The notes: a model not told the origin generated them from the sequence alone. 64,000 bases of DNA from CAWBCR01 sp963787375 (GCA_963787375.1 CAWBCR010000022.1:62001-126000), one strand, 5' to 3'; positions 8,740-18,380 are shown, counted from the stretch's first letter. A program made the numbers and translations.

Positions 8740-10104
8740 ATGAGACGGATCGCACTGGAGGCTGCGCTGGGGATTCTGCTGCTGTCCGCGTGCAGCGGTC
8801 CACCTGCCGCGCCTATTCCATCTGCGACTCCGGTGCTGCCACCCGCCAGCGCAACACTGAACCTCGCGACGAGCCAGCCGCTGCCGCTCGCCAGCCACAC
8901 GCCGCAACCGACCGGTGCGCAGTCGGCGCCCCCTACCCCAACCGCCGATGCAGGCCCGGCGACGCAGATGATCACCGACGGCGACCATTTGCTGGCAGCC
9001 GGCGACGCAGCCGGGGCGGTGAACACTTATTCGCAGGCGATCATTGCTGACGGCAGCAGCGCTGAAGCCTACGCCCGGCGTGGGGCGGCGTGGCTGGCGC
9101 TGGGCCATGACGACGACGCGCTGGCCGACTTCGACGCGGCGCTGGCCATCGACCCGAACCGTGCCAACGCATACACCGGGCGGGCGCAGGTCCGCATTGC
9201 GCGCGGGCAGAACGACGCGGCGCTGTCTGATCTGGCCCAGGCACTGTCGGTCGATCCGCGTTATGGTCCGGCCTACCTGCTGCGCGGCCAACTGTACGCC
9301 AGCATCGATCTGCCGGATGGCAGTCCTGACCGGGCGCTTCGTGACCTCAACCTGGCGGCGGTGCTGATGCCGGATCGGGCCGACGTGTTCCTGGCGCGGG
9401 CGCAGGTCTACGCCGCCAGCGGGCAGACCGGCAGCGCGCTGGTCGACCTGAACGTAGCGCTCGCGCTCGCACCAGACAACGCCGACGCCCGCTTCCAGCG
9501 CGGGCAGATCCACGCCGCAGCGGGCGACTATGAGCAGGCTGAGGTCGATTACGAGGCGGCGCTCGCCGCCGGGATGCGCTCCACCCCGCTCGACATGGCG
9601 CTGGGGCAGGCCTACCTGCACACCGGCGCATACGACAAAGCCCGCGAGCGGTTCGTCAGCGCCATCACACGCTCGCCCAACGACGCCGACGCCCATTACT
9701 GGCTGGGATTATCCGTGTATCTGCTGGGCGACAACGCGCGGGCTGCGCAGGAGGCAAGTGCTGCGCTCGACCTGGACCCGGAGTCGCTGCCGGCGCTGAG
9801 CCTGCGCGCATCGGCCTACCTGGCGCAGAAGGACTGGACCCACGCCGAGCAGGACTTCATGGCTGCCTACAATGTCGGACCATATACCGATGGGCTGTTT
9901 GGAGCAGCGCAGGCACTGATCGGCGCAGGGCGCGACACGGAGGCGTTGGCGATGCTCAACCGCTATCTGCAAGAAGCGCCGCAGACCGCCGCCAACCGTC
10001 CGGTAGCCCAGGTGTTGGCCAACCTGCTGGCACAGCGGCTGGCGGGGACACCGCAGCCCGGCCCCACGCCGACGCTGCCGGCAGTGCCGGTTACCCCGCC
10101 GTAA
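8740..10104 (+). CDS. TPR-repeat lipoprotein
   Basis: The ATG at 8740 follows GGTGAGGAGG. The signal peptide ends in LLSAC (Cys18), predicting lipid attachment, and a Pro/Thr/Ala-rich stalk runs to about residue 80. The remaining 350 residues are tandem TPRs of about 34 residues, with repeated A..RG...LA.G....AL.D...AL..DP patterns; I count eight to ten units. TPR arrays bind proteins, so an extracytoplasmic scaffold role is likely. The short tail is Pro/Thr-rich. In the 263-base gap before it (8477-8739) I see only the divergent start signals and a 67-codon open frame at 8540 without a Shine-Dalgarno. Confidence 0.85.
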   Translation: MRRIALEAALGILLLSACSGPPAAPIPSATPVLPPASATLNLATSQPLPLASHTPQPTGAQSAPPTPTADAGPATQMITDGDHLLAAGDAAGAVNTYSQAIIADGSSAEAYARRGAAWLALGHDDDALADFDAALAIDPNRANAYTGRAQVRIARGQNDAALSDLAQALSVDPRYGPAYLLRGQLYASIDLPDGSPDRALRDLNLAAVLMPDRADVFLARAQVYAASGQTGSALVDLNVALALAPDNADARFQRGQIHAAAGDYEQAEVDYEAALAAGMRSTPLDMALGQAYLHTGAYDKARERFVSAITRSPNDADAHYWLGLSVYLLGDNARAAQEASAALDLDPESLPALSLRASAYLAQKDWTHAEQDFMAAYNVGPYTDGLFGAAQALIGAGRDTEALAMLNRYLQEAPQTAANRPVAQVLANLLAQRLAGTPQPGPTPTLPAVPVTPP

Positions 10105-10112
10105 GGATGTCT

Positions 10113-11060
10113 TCAGAGGATTACACCGGTGAATGTCCGTGCAGCCAGCGCGGCGCGGGCCTGTTCGGCGTCGTGCTGAATCTGCGCCACCAGCGCCTCG
10201 ACGCCGTCGAACCTGCGCTCGTCGCGCAGGCGCTCAGCGAAGTGCACCTGCAGGTGCTGACCGTACAGGCTGCCCGAGTAGTCGAGCAGGAACGCTTCCA
10301 GTGTGAGCGCGTGACTGCCATCGAACGTGGGACGCACGCCGACGTTGATCGCTGCGCCGTGAAGCCGCCCGCCGACTGACGCCCATCCAGCGTACACGCC
10401 GCGAGCAGGCAGCCGCAGCTCGACCGGCACGTCCACGTTAGCAGTCGGGAAGCCGATCATCCGGCCCCGGTGCGCGCCCTCGACCACCTCGCCGCGGACG
10501 AAATAGGGACGTCCCAGCAGACGCTCAGCCTCGGCCACGTCGCCACCATCCAGCGCGTCGCGAATGCGGCTGCTACTGACGCGTTCGTCGCCGGCATCCA
10601 TCAGGTCAACTACCTCGACGCTGAAGCCGCGCTGCTGGCCCTGCTCGCGCAGGAAGCGCACGTTGCCTTCGCGGTTGTAGCCCATCGCGAAATCCTCGCC
10701 CACCCACAGCGCTTTCATATTCAGGTGCGCGATCAGCCGCTCGACGAAGTCTGCGGCGCGGATGTGGCGGACTTCGTCATCGAAGGGGTGCGTGACGACC
10801 AGATCGACGCCCAGCTTTCCCAGCAGACGCGCCTTATCGTCGGGCAGAGTGAGGTAGAATCCCGGCTCGAAACCACTGAGGACCATTCGCGGGTGCGGGT
10901 AGAAGGTGAGGACCACAGGAGCCGCGCCGCTGGCCCGCGCCTGTTCGACCAGCCTGCCAATCAGCATCTGGTGGCCACGATGCACGCCGTCAAACGCGCC
11001 GATGGTTACGACAGACAGTGTGGACAGGTTCGCCTCGGAGAGGGATCGGATGTGACGCAT
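10113..11060 (-). CDS. ribF: bifunctional riboflavin kinase/FAD synthetase
   Basis: It converts riboflavin to FMN and FMN to FAD in the cytosol. The N-terminal adenylyltransferase domain has the IGAFDGVHRGHQ nucleotide-binding motif (about residues 21-32) and a later SSSRIR segment (about 162-167). The C-terminal riboflavin kinase domain has GRMIGFPTANV (about 200-210) and NVGVRPTF (about 239-246). The length of 315 residues is normal. It is the last gene of the nusA operon, 21 bases after truB, and converges with the TPR gene. Confidence 0.95.
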   Translation of the reverse strand: MRHIRSLSEANLSTLSVVTIGAFDGVHRGHQMLIGRLVEQARASGAAPVVLTFYPHPRMVLSGFEPGFYLTLPDDKARLLGKLGVDLVVTHPFDDEVRHIRAADFVERLIAHLNMKALWVGEDFAMGYNREGNVRFLREQGQQRGFSVEVVDLMDAGDERVSSSRIRDALDGGDVAEAERLLGRPYFVRGEVVEGAHRGRMIGFPTANVDVPVELRLPARGVYAGWASVGGRLHGAAINVGVRPTFDGSHALTLEAFLLDYSGSLYGQHLQVHFAERLRDERRFDGVEALVAQIQHDAEQARAALAARTFTGVIL

Positions 11061-11081
11061 ACCGCCTCTTTGTAAGCCGGA

Positions 11082-11971
11082 TCAGACTTGCAGATCAAAC
11101 ACCTTATGGGGCCGCCAAAGACCCGCCGCGCTGTCACCGAACAGAACAGCCACAAACTGGCCATCGGGCGCATAGGCACGGGCCAGCCCCTCGACAGCGC
11201 CGCCCGCCGCAATGGCCCGCCCGTGACACACGTCGCCAAACGCAAACTCGTCGAGCACAACGCGGGGCGTGCCCTCCAGCGCCAGGTCAGCAGGCAGCAG
11301 ATGCTGCTGCCATGATCCACCGGCGAAGGCCGCGTTCAGTGTATCCCATTCTATCGCATCTTCAAGCCGGAAGTGGCCGCTGGCAGTGCGCACCAGGCCA
11401 GAGAGCATGGCCCCGCAGCCCAGCAGCTGTCCCAGGTCATGAGCCAGGCTGCGGATGTACGTCCCAGCCGAGCAGGCCACGTCAAGGCGCAGCAGCGGCG
11501 GCGCGAATTCGATCACATCAAGCCGGGCAACGTCGACACGGCGCGGCTCAAGCTGCACCGCCTGCCCGGCACGAGTGCGGGCGTACGCTGTCCTGCCGTC
11601 GACCTTGACCGCTGAGTAGATCGGGGGAACCTGCTGATGGGCCCACGAAAGGCATCAAGCGTCCGTTGCAGGCGCTGAAGGGTGAGGTCCGATGGGAACG
11701 GGTGCCGGGCGATCACCGCACCTTCGGCGTCGTAGCTATCTGTCTCGACGCCGAGCGTGATCTCGGCACGATAGGCTTTGGGCGACCCGCTGAGGTATTC
11801 GAGCAGCCGCGTGGCATGGCCCAGCGCCAGCACCAGCACGCCCGTAGCCAGCGGGTCGAGCGTGCCCGCGTGTCCCACACGCCGCTCGCCTGTGCCGCGC
11901 CGTACCATCGCGACCAAATCGTGCGAGGTGGGGCCCTTTGGCTTGTCGACGACGAGCAGACCGAAGGCCAA
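11082..11971 (-). CDS. truB: tRNA pseudouridine-55 synthase, interrupted by a frameshift
   Basis: It makes pseudouridine 55 in the T-loop of tRNAs. The N-terminal half has the VDKPKGPTSHD start and the catalytic GHAGTLDPLATGVL segment containing the essential aspartate. The C-terminal half, in another frame, has the ACSAGTYIRSLAHDLG motif. One missing base near 11636 (plus strand) restores the family sequence GPIQQVPPIYSAVKVDGR between the halves. The total of about 297 residues is normal. It starts four bases after the nrnA stop. Confidence 0.92.
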
Positions 11972-11975
11972 GCGG

Positions 11976-12956
11976 CTACTCCTCGTGCGGCGCAGGCTGC
12001 GAGATCTGCTGCTTGAGCAGGCCGACCACCCGTGTCACGGCCTCGTCTAGCGGACCGTCGACCGTGCAGCCGGCAGCCAGCGGGTGCCCGCCGCCGCCCA
12101 GCGCCAGCGACACCGTGGCTACGTCCAGCCCAGGACGCGCGCGAAAGCTGCACACCACCTGCCCGTTGAACTGCTCGGTGAGCACAGCGGAGATGCTTGC
12201 CTCTTCCGCCGTCAGCAGCAGATTCGAGAGGCCCTTGTCGCCAGCGTGGATCAGGCCATGTTCCTTGCGGCTGGCGATTGACAGGGACGTCCATATCACG
12301 CCGTCTTCGAGATGCGCGCTGTTGAGCGCCAGCCCCCATAGGCGCAAAGTGTCAAATGAGCGCACCTCAAAGATACGCTCATAGATCGCGGCAACGCCGG
12401 CCCCCGCTTCGACCAGCCGCGCGGCTGCGCGCAAGGTCGCGGGTGTTACGCTGTCGGTGCTGAAGCCACGCGTATCGCCCACGAGCCCGGTCATCAGGCA
12501 CACAGCGATGTCTTGCGTGATCGGCGCACCCAGCGCGTCGAGCACATGCAGCAGCAGCTCCGCCGTCGCCGAGCTTTTGGGGTCGACGACGTTGAGCGTC
12601 CCGAAATTGAGATTGGTGATGTGATGGTCGATGATGATCACCGGAATGCTGGACTCCAGCAGCGGCGCGGACACCTTCCCCAGCCGTTCGGCGTCGCTGG
12701 CGTCGAGACCGATGAACGCCTGCGGGACAAATTCATCCGGCAGGGCCTTCGCCACACGCTCGACGCCTGGCAGGAAAAGCACTTCGGAGGGTGGCACATC
12801 GTCGCACAACAGTGCAACGTCTTTGCCCAGCCCGCTCAGCGCGTGGCCCAGCCCCAGCAGCGATCCAATCGCGTCAGGGTCCGGCTCGACATGGGTGGCA
12901 AGCGCAATCCGCTGAACGGCGCGAACCTGGCCCGCCAGGTCACTCAGCGGAATCAC
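11976..12956 (-). CDS. nrnA: DHH-family bifunctional oligoribonuclease/PAP phosphatase
   Basis: The start is placed at GTG 12956, three bases from the rbfA stop; the frame remains open further upstream inside rbfA. The DHH phosphoesterase motifs are visible: HVEPDPDAIGS (about residues 22-32), GLDASD (about 82), IDHHITN (about 108) and GDTRGF (about 160). The DHHA1 domain ends in GGGGHPLAAGC. NrnA-type enzymes degrade nanoRNAs and dephosphorylate 3'-phosphoadenosine 5'-phosphate. Its place between rbfA and truB is typical for this operon. Confidence 0.92.
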   Translation of the reverse strand: MIPLSDLAGQVRAVQRIALATHVEPDPDAIGSLLGLGHALSGLGKDVALLCDDVPPSEVLFLPGVERVAKALPDEFVPQAFIGLDASDAERLGKVSAPLLESSIPVIIIDHHITNLNFGTLNVVDPKSSATAELLLHVLDALGAPITQDIAVCLMTGLVGDTRGFSTDSVTPATLRAAARLVEAGAGVAAIYERIFEVRSFDTLRLWGLALNSAHLEDGVIWTSLSIASRKEHGLIHAGDKGLSNLLLTAEEASISAVLTEQFNGQVVCSFRARPGLDVATVSLALGGGGHPLAAGCTVDGPLDEAVTRVVGLLKQQISQPAPHEE

Positions 12957-12958
12957 TG

Positions 12959-13339
12959 TTATCCGGCTCCGAGCCGGTGGCGGGGCCCGACAGAGTCTTT
13001 GAGCGAATTGAGGAGCTGGTCGATATGCGACGCCTGCACCGCCGTGTCGTCCCACGTGAAACGCAGCTCCGGTACATGCCGCAGGCTCATGCGGGTGGCA
13101 AGCTCGCGGCGCAGAAACCCCCCGGCAGACAGAAGCCCCTGCATGACGTCGGTGCGCACCTCTTCGCCGTCGATGGCGGTCACGTAGATTGTCGCATACA
13201 TGAACTCGCGGTCGATCTCCACATCGAGCACTGTCACGCCGGCCAGGCGCGGATCGGACGCTTCAAACTGGATCAACTGGCTGAGGATCTGCTGGATCTG
13301 CTCGGCCACGCGCCCCTGTCGTTTGGTTGGCTTCTTCAT
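12959..13339 (-). CDS. rbfA: 30S ribosome-binding factor A
   Basis: This small KH-like protein (126 residues) binds the 30S subunit and helps mature the 5' end of 16S rRNA. It begins with the typical RQGRVAEQIQ segment, then has DPRLAGVTVLDVEI and the central L.RHVPELRF stretch. It sits between infB and nrnA as in many bacteria. Its stop lies three bases from the nrnA start, so translation is probably coupled. Confidence 0.93.
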   Translation of the reverse strand: MKKPTKRQGRVAEQIQQILSQLIQFEASDPRLAGVTVLDVEIDREFMYATIYVTAIDGEEVRTDVMQGLLSAGGFLRRELATRMSLRHVPELRFTWDDTAVQASHIDQLLNSLKDSVGPRHRLGAG

Positions 13340-13366
13340 GCTTATCCCCGTTAGACTGGCGCACAG

Positions 13367-13394
13367 AGCCGCCGGAGGCGGGCCTCCGGCGGCT
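13367..13394. terminator. GC-rich hairpin between infB and rbfA
   Basis: An inverted repeat of 13 bp (AGCCGCCGGAGGC and its complement) lies in the infB-rbfA gap. The T-rich side (CTTTAG) is on the plus strand, which has no gene here. On the operon strand there is no U-tract, so it is more likely a processing or stability element than a full terminator. Confidence 0.4.
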
Positions 13395-13411
13395 TTAGAC
13401 AGGCAGGGGCG

Positions 13412-15214
13412 CTAGCTCACACGCTCCCGCACGGTAAACTGGATGATGTCGCCTTCCTGATAGTCGTTGAACCCGGCCACGTTGATACCGCACTCGAAGC
13501 CGCTGCGGACCTCGCGCACATCTTCCTGGAAGCGCTTCAGAGAGGAAACCGCACCTTGGTGGATGATCTTGTGGTCGCGGATGACACGCGCCTGCGCATC
13601 GCGGTGGGCCTCGCCTCGCGGATGAAGGAGCCTGCAATCGGCCCGGTCTTGGGGATGCGAAACACCTGCCGCACCTCGGCCACGCCGATCACCTTATCTT
13701 CGTAGACCGGCTCAAGCAGGCCCTCAAGCGCCAGCTTTACGTCATCGATCAGCTTGTAGATGATGTCGTACAGCCGGATCTCGACATGTTCGCTTTCAGC
13801 ACGGCGGCGCGCGGCGTTGTCTGCTTCAACCTGGAAGCCGATGACGATCGCACTGGACGCTGCTGCAAGCATCACGTCTAACTCCGTTGATGTTGCCAAC
13901 GTCGGTGTGCAGGATGTTGACCTTCAACTCGCGCTCACCCTCCTTCTACTCTCAGCTTCTCCAGCGAGCTGATGATCGGCTCCAGTGAGCCCTGCACGTC
14001 GGCTTTGATGATCAGGTTCAGTTCTTTGGTATCCCCGGCCTGGAAGCGCGCATACAGGTCCTCCAGTGTGAAGGGTTGGCGCTCCGGCATAGGGGTTCTG
14101 CGAAGCCTCTGCGTCCTCGTCGAGGATTCCGCGCTGCGACTTTCTCATTCTTGACCGTCTTAAACAGAGTGCCGGCCTCCGGAATATCGCTCAGGCCCAT
14201 CACCCGCACTGGTGTGGACGGGAGTGCCTCATCGATTTCCTCGCCGTGTTCGTCGAACATCGCCTTGATACGCCCGTAGGCGTGTCCGGCGAGGGCCGTG
14301 TCTCCACGGTGCAGCGTACCGTTTTGCACCAGCAACGTCGCCATTGGCCCGCGGCTGCGGTCCATATCGGCTTCGATCACCGTGCCGGCTGTCTTGCCGG
14401 AGGGGTTAGCTTTGATTTCTGTCTCGTCGGCGACCAGCAGGATCGCCTCCAGCAAGTCTTCGATGCCATCGCCTGTCTTGGCCGACACGGCAACGACAAT
14501 CGTATCGCCATCCCATTCATCAGGCACAAGCTCCAGATCGGCTAACTGCTGCTTGACCTTGTCGGGGTTGGCCTGCGTGCGATCCATCTTGTTCATCGCC
14601 ACGATGATCGGCACGCGGGCCGCCCGCGCGTGGTTGATCGCCTCGCGTGTCTGCGGCATGACACCGTCGTCGGCGGCTACAACGAGGACAGCAATATCAG
14701 CACCCTGCGCGCCCCGAGCCCGCATCGCGGTGAATGCCTCGTGGCCGGGTGTGTCGAGGAACGTAATCTTTCGTCCCTTCAGCTCAACCTGGTATGCACC
14801 AATGTGCTGGGTGATGCCACCCGCCTCGCCTTCTTGAACGTTCGTCTCGCGGATCTTGTCCAGCAGGCTCGTCTTGCCATGGTCAACATGCCCCAAGATG
14901 GTCACTACCGGCGGGCGCGTCACCAGCTTGGCGGGGTCCTCACCCTCGTAGAACTGTCGCCATGCCTGGCCGACGCCCTGCTCTTCAGCAGCAGGTACTT
15001 CCTCGACCGCGAGCGGGCGCGGCTCGAAGCCCATCTCGGCAGCGACGATGGCCGCCGTCTCGTAATCAACTTGCTGGTTGATGCTGGCCATGATCCCATT
15101 GCTCATCAATTCCTTGATGACATCAATGGGGCTGAACTCCATCAACTCAGCCAGCTCGCGAACTGTCAGAAAGCCTGGAATCTCAATGATCTTATGGTCC
15201 GTTGCTTCAGCCAT
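13412..15214 (-). CDS. infB: translation initiation factor IF-2, with four frameshifts
   Basis: The GTPase that places initiator tRNA on the 30S subunit. The start ATG 15214 is five bases after GGAGG. One short IF2 N-terminal domain precedes the G domain: GHVDHGKT (residues 108-115), DTPGHE, NKMD. This is a short IF2 of about 600 residues, as in other bacteria lacking the long N-terminus. The frame breaks near 14130 (KVAAR), 13947 (EKLRVEGG/ERELKVNIL), 13893 (GNIN/ELDVML) and 13614 (FIRE/GEAHRDAQ). Each is repaired by one base. The restored C-terminus (VAGFNDYQEGDIIQ) is normal. Four breaks in an essential gene point to sequence error. Confidence 0.93.
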
Positions 15215-15253
15215 ATGCACCTCCACAGAGTACTGGCCGTTATCTCGTCTCAG

Positions 15254-15307
15254 GGGAGTGTGCCTTGAAGCAACAGATGCGTCAGGTCACGCGGGGGGCA
15301 CGCTCCC
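15254..15307 (-). promoter_or_regulatory. long stem-loop in the ylxR-infB gap
   Basis: GGGAGTGTGCC (15254-15264) pairs with GGCACGCTCCC (15297-15307) through 11 bp including one G-U, closing a 32-base loop. It lies where ylxQ is often found in other bacteria. It could affect infB translation; this is inference only. Confidence 0.35.
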
Positions 15308-15325
15308 TAGTCATTGGGCAGCCGG

Positions 15326-15658
15326 CTAATCATCTTGGATCTGTGCCAGAGATACCAGCCGCAACCCGTGCGCGGCAATCGCCGTGCGTTCTTCGTCGGA
15401 AAGAGCCGTTTTAAGCGCCTTGTTCAACACGTCACCGCGTGCGGCCTTCTGCCAGCAGGCTGGATTGTCGCATAGATATGCCCCACGTCCGGCCAGCTTA
15501 CCGGTCGGATCGAGCTGGACACCGCTGTCCGGCGTGCGTACCACGCGCGTCAGCGTGCGTTTGGGCCGCACCGACCGGCACACGACGCAGGTTCGCTGCG
15601 GTACGTGCTTGCCTCGCCCGCTCACTGTCGGGCAGCCTGCCGGTTCACCGACGGCCAC
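15326..15658 (-). CDS. ylxR: YlxR/RnpM family RNA-binding protein
   Basis: A 110-residue DUF448 protein, between nusA and infB as usual. It has the conserved PQRTCVVCR...KRTLTRVVR and GRGAYLC segments of the family, in which the cysteines and basic residues form the RNA-facing surface. In Bacillus the homologue (RnpM) binds RNase P RNA. The GTG start at 15658 is the best available; it leaves 33 bases after the nusA stop. Confidence 0.88.
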   Translation of the reverse strand: MAVGEPAGCPTVSGRGKHVPQRTCVVCRSVRPKRTLTRVVRTPDSGVQLDPTGKLAGRGAYLCDNPACWQKAARGDVLNKALKTALSDEERTAIAAHGLRLVSLAQIQDD

Positions 15659-15691
15659 CCCTCAGCATACGGGGGCTCAACTCGGTCCAGT

Positions 15692-17764
15692 TCAGCGCCC
15701 ATCCCATTCTTCTTCCCAGTCGTCAGTACCGCGCTTCCGGCGACGCTTGGCCACCACGCGGCCAAGATCCTCGTCAAAGACCAACTGGCGGCGGCGCTGC
15801 TTGGCGCGACGGCAATCCAGCTCGTCTTTCTCTTCCTTGGTCATGTTCTCATAGTCGATCAGCAAGTCGTCGAACACCTCAAGGTCGTCGAGCGTCTCGT
15901 CATCCTCGGACTCTACAGCCGTCCCAGCCTCTGAAACCGCCTCAAGCTCAGGCGCAACTTCGCCAGTTGCCGCAGCCTGTTCTTCTTCTTCAGCCACCGG
16001 CTCGACAGCCTCGCCGCCGGTCATTCGTGCGACCAGTTCAGCACGGCGCACACGGGCCAGCTCCTCTTCGTCGACCCACTGCTTCTGAGGCTCGGCCCCG
16101 GTTTCCTCGTCGCCTGCCGTCTCAACAACCTGTTCGACACCGGCTTCGGCGGGTGCAGCAGCCAGTTCGCCTTCGACGGGCGCAGCGGCTTCGGCAGCAG
16201 GCTCGCCGGCGGCCTCTGCCGCAATCGCTTCTCCAGCCACCTCAGCCTCGACCGCTTCAACTTCCGGCTCGGGGAACGTGATCGTGTTGATCATCTCCTC
16301 GACCGCTTCGAGCGCTGCCGGGCCGAAGTTCGCCACCTCCAGCAGCCGCTTCGAATCGAAGAAATACTGCTCCATCACCTCGCCAACCGTCTTGTAATCG
16401 GCCTCGTCGAGCGCATTGTAGACACGCAGCGGCAGGTCCGTTTCTTCTAGTGGATGCTCGTACGCCGCCGCCGGAACGTGCGATTTCGCTTCGTCGTAGC
16501 GGGCGCGCCATTCCGAGCGCACTTCCTCACGTGCGCGCAGCCGGCGATTCTCGACCAGCCGGGCGAAATCGATCAGCACGTCATAGTCCTCAGGCATGAT
16601 CGGCTTGCCCGACGCCTTCTTTTCAAGAACATGAGCGGCCTGCTCGTACATATCGGCATGCTCTGCCTGAAACGCCTCAAGCTCCTCGGCCTGCAGCGAG
16701 TCGAACGTACCTTTGGATGCCTCGGTCACGCTCTTGATGTCGATGCGCCAGCCGGTCAACTTGGCGGCCAGCCGGGCGTTTTGCCCTTCGCGGCCAATCG
16801 CCAGCGAAAGCTGGTCGTCGGGCACGACGACAATCGCCGTGCGCCCGGCTTCGGGGTCGTCGTCCAGAAAGACGGTGCTGACACGCGCCGGACTGAGCGC
16901 CTTCGAGATGAAGACGCTCTGGTCGGGGCTCCACTCGATGACGTCGATCTTCTCGTTGTTCAGCTCTTTGACGATGCTCTGGATGCGCATACCGCGCATG
17001 CCGACGCACGCACCGACCGGGTCAGCGCCCGGCTGCAGCGCAGCCACGGCCACCTTGGAACGCGCGCCGGGTTCGCGGGCAATACCCTTGATCTCGACAG
17101 TGCCATTGTAGATCTCAGGCACCTCGTATTCCAACAGGCGGCGCAGCATGTTGCGATGGGTGCGGCTGACGACGATCTGCGGGCCGCGATTGGTGCGCCG
17201 GACTTCCATCACATAGGCGCGCACTTTGTCATGCATCTTGTACCGCTCGCCGGGAACCTGCTGGCTGCGCGGCAGGATGGCTTCGGTGCGGCCCAGGCCG
17301 ATTGTCACCACGTCGCCGGAGTCGCTCTGCACGGTCCCGGTCACCAGGTCGCCCACGCGCTCCTGATACTCCTGGAACTGCGCCTCGCGCTCTGCCTCCC
17401 GCATCCGCTGCAGGATCACCTGCTTGGCCGTCTGGGCGGCGATGCGTCCGAAATCCTCCGGCGTGTCGTCGACCATGACCATGTCGCCCAATTGAGCAGC
17501 GGGCTGGACATTGCGCGCCTCCTTGAGGCTCACTTCGGTCTGCTCACTCTGGACTTCGTCGACGACTTCCTTTTCGACCCACACGCTCGGCTCGCCGGTC
17601 TTCTCGTCGACGTGCGCTTCGACCATCTGGGCTGAGCTGACTGTCGAGTCGCGGCGGTAAGCCGAAACGAGGGCTGCGCACAACGCGTCGAGGATAACCT
17701 CGCGGGGGAGCTTGCGAGTCTCTGCGATTTCGTTAAATGCCAGGATGAATTCGCTCTTGGCCAT
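15692..17764 (-). CDS. nusA: transcription termination/antitermination factor NusA with a long acidic C-terminal extension
   Basis: It binds RNA polymerase and nascent RNA and controls pausing, termination and antitermination. The start is MAKSEF at 17764. Domains in order: NusA N-terminal (about 1-125), S1 (GDLVTGTVQ, about 137), and KH1-KH2 (GACVGMRGMRIQ and AIGREGQNARLAAKLTG, about 245-350). The region after residue 360 is unusual: a helical part with an HhH-like segment, then an Ala/Glu-rich acidic stretch (about 500-640) and a basic KRRRKRG tail. At 690 residues it is far longer than a typical 350-500. It heads the operon, but rimP is not upstream. Confidence 0.93.
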   Translation of the reverse strand: MAKSEFILAFNEIAETRKLPREVILDALCAALVSAYRRDSTVSSAQMVEAHVDEKTGEPSVWVEKEVVDEVQSEQTEVSLKEARNVQPAAQLGDMVMVDDTPEDFGRIAAQTAKQVILQRMREAEREAQFQEYQERVGDLVTGTVQSDSGDVVTIGLGRTEAILPRSQQVPGERYKMHDKVRAYVMEVRRTNRGPQIVVSRTHRNMLRRLLEYEVPEIYNGTVEIKGIAREPGARSKVAVAALQPGADPVGACVGMRGMRIQSIVKELNNEKIDVIEWSPDQSVFISKALSPARVSTVFLDDDPEAGRTAIVVVPDDQLSLAIGREGQNARLAAKLTGWRIDIKSVTEASKGTFDSLQAEELEAFQAEHADMYEQAAHVLEKKASGKPIMPEDYDVLIDFARLVENRRLRAREEVRSEWRARYDEAKSHVPAAAYEHPLEETDLPLRVYNALDEADYKTVGEVMEQYFFDSKRLLEVANFGPAALEAVEEMINTITFPEPEVEAVEAEVAGEAIAAEAAGEPAAEAAAPVEGELAAAPAEAGVEQVVETAGDEETGAEPQKQWVDEEELARVRRAELVARMTGGEAVEPVAEEEEQAAATGEVAPELEAVSEAGTAVESEDDETLDDLEVFDDLLIDYENMTKEEKDELDCRRAKQRRRQLVFDEDLGRVVAKRRRKRGTDDWEEEWDGR

Positions 17765-17853
17765 TGCGGTACTGACTCTCCGATTACTATGAAGATATGT
17801 TGTTGTCCGTCGATGTGGCGGGCCCGGCAACCGTGTGGATGCCCCTCTAAAGA

Positions 17854-17880
17854 CGAAACGTGGGGAGTGCCCACGTTTCG
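17854..17880 (-). promoter_or_regulatory. 11-bp inverted repeat in the nusA leader
   Basis: CGAAACGTGGG and its exact complement flank a 5-base loop, 90 bases upstream of nusA and inside its predicted leader. On the minus strand it is followed by TCTTTAG, so it could be a weak terminator (attenuation by NusA itself) or a dimeric protein site. The 364-base gap (17765-18128) holds this, the nusA promoter and the ribosome-binding site of the divergent ferredoxin gene. Confidence 0.5.
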
Positions 17881-17917
17881 GGAGTTCGTTATGCACGGTG
17901 GATCCGAGGCAATTAGA

Positions 17918-17946
17918 AGTATACCATCAGCTTCAGAAAATGGCAA
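17918..17946 (-). promoter_or_regulatory. promoter of the nusA operon
   Basis: TTGCCA (17941-17946) and TATACT (17918-17923) are 17 bases apart on the minus strand. The leader to nusA would be about 147 bases. Confidence 0.65.
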
Positions 17947-18128
17947 TAGTTCCCCGCTCAAATCGCGCGATTCCGGGCGCGCAGCGTACCCTTCCAGCCA
18001 TGACAACTGGCGCACCCGGTTGGGACTTTCTGCACTGTCAACTGCCGATACCGCTGACTATGCTAATAATGGACTGTGCAAATCCATATTGCGTCCGATC
18101 CCTAATTTAGTCCAGGGAGTCACATGTT

Positions 18129-18380
18129 ATGGCAAGAGGAACGATAGACATTGACCGGGATCGCTGCAAGGGTTGCGGGCTGTGCCCAACCGTGTGCCCA
18201 CAGCACGTGATCCAGATGGACGAAGACACGTTGAACGGCAAAGGATACCATCCTGCCCAGCTTGTCGACCCTGAGGATCAATGCACCGGTTGCGCGGTAT
18301 GTGCCGTGATCTGCCCGGACGTGTGCATCACCGTGTACCGGGAGGCGACTACCCGCCGGCACGCCCCGGCAGCAGCTTAG
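18129..18380 (+). CDS. 2x[4Fe-4S] ferredoxin subunit of a 2-oxoacid:ferredoxin oxidoreductase
   Basis: An 83-residue ferredoxin with two CxxCxxCxxxC(P) clusters (CKGCGLCPTVCP at about 13-24 and CTGCAVCAVICP at about 53-64). It is the electron-carrying delta subunit of the enzyme encoded next to it. The start ATG 18129 follows AGGGAG. It is the first of four co-directional genes with short gaps, so one complex is expected. Confidence 0.9.
   Translation: MARGTIDIDRDRCKGCGLCPTVCPQHVIQMDEDTLNGKGYHPAQLVDPEDQCTGCAVCAVICPDVCITVYREATTRRHAPAAA

Noticed and set aside
8540..8743. 67-codon open frame overlapping the TPR lipoprotein start
   Set aside because: It ends in an ATGA overlap that could mean coupling, but it lacks a Shine-Dalgarno and any family resemblance.
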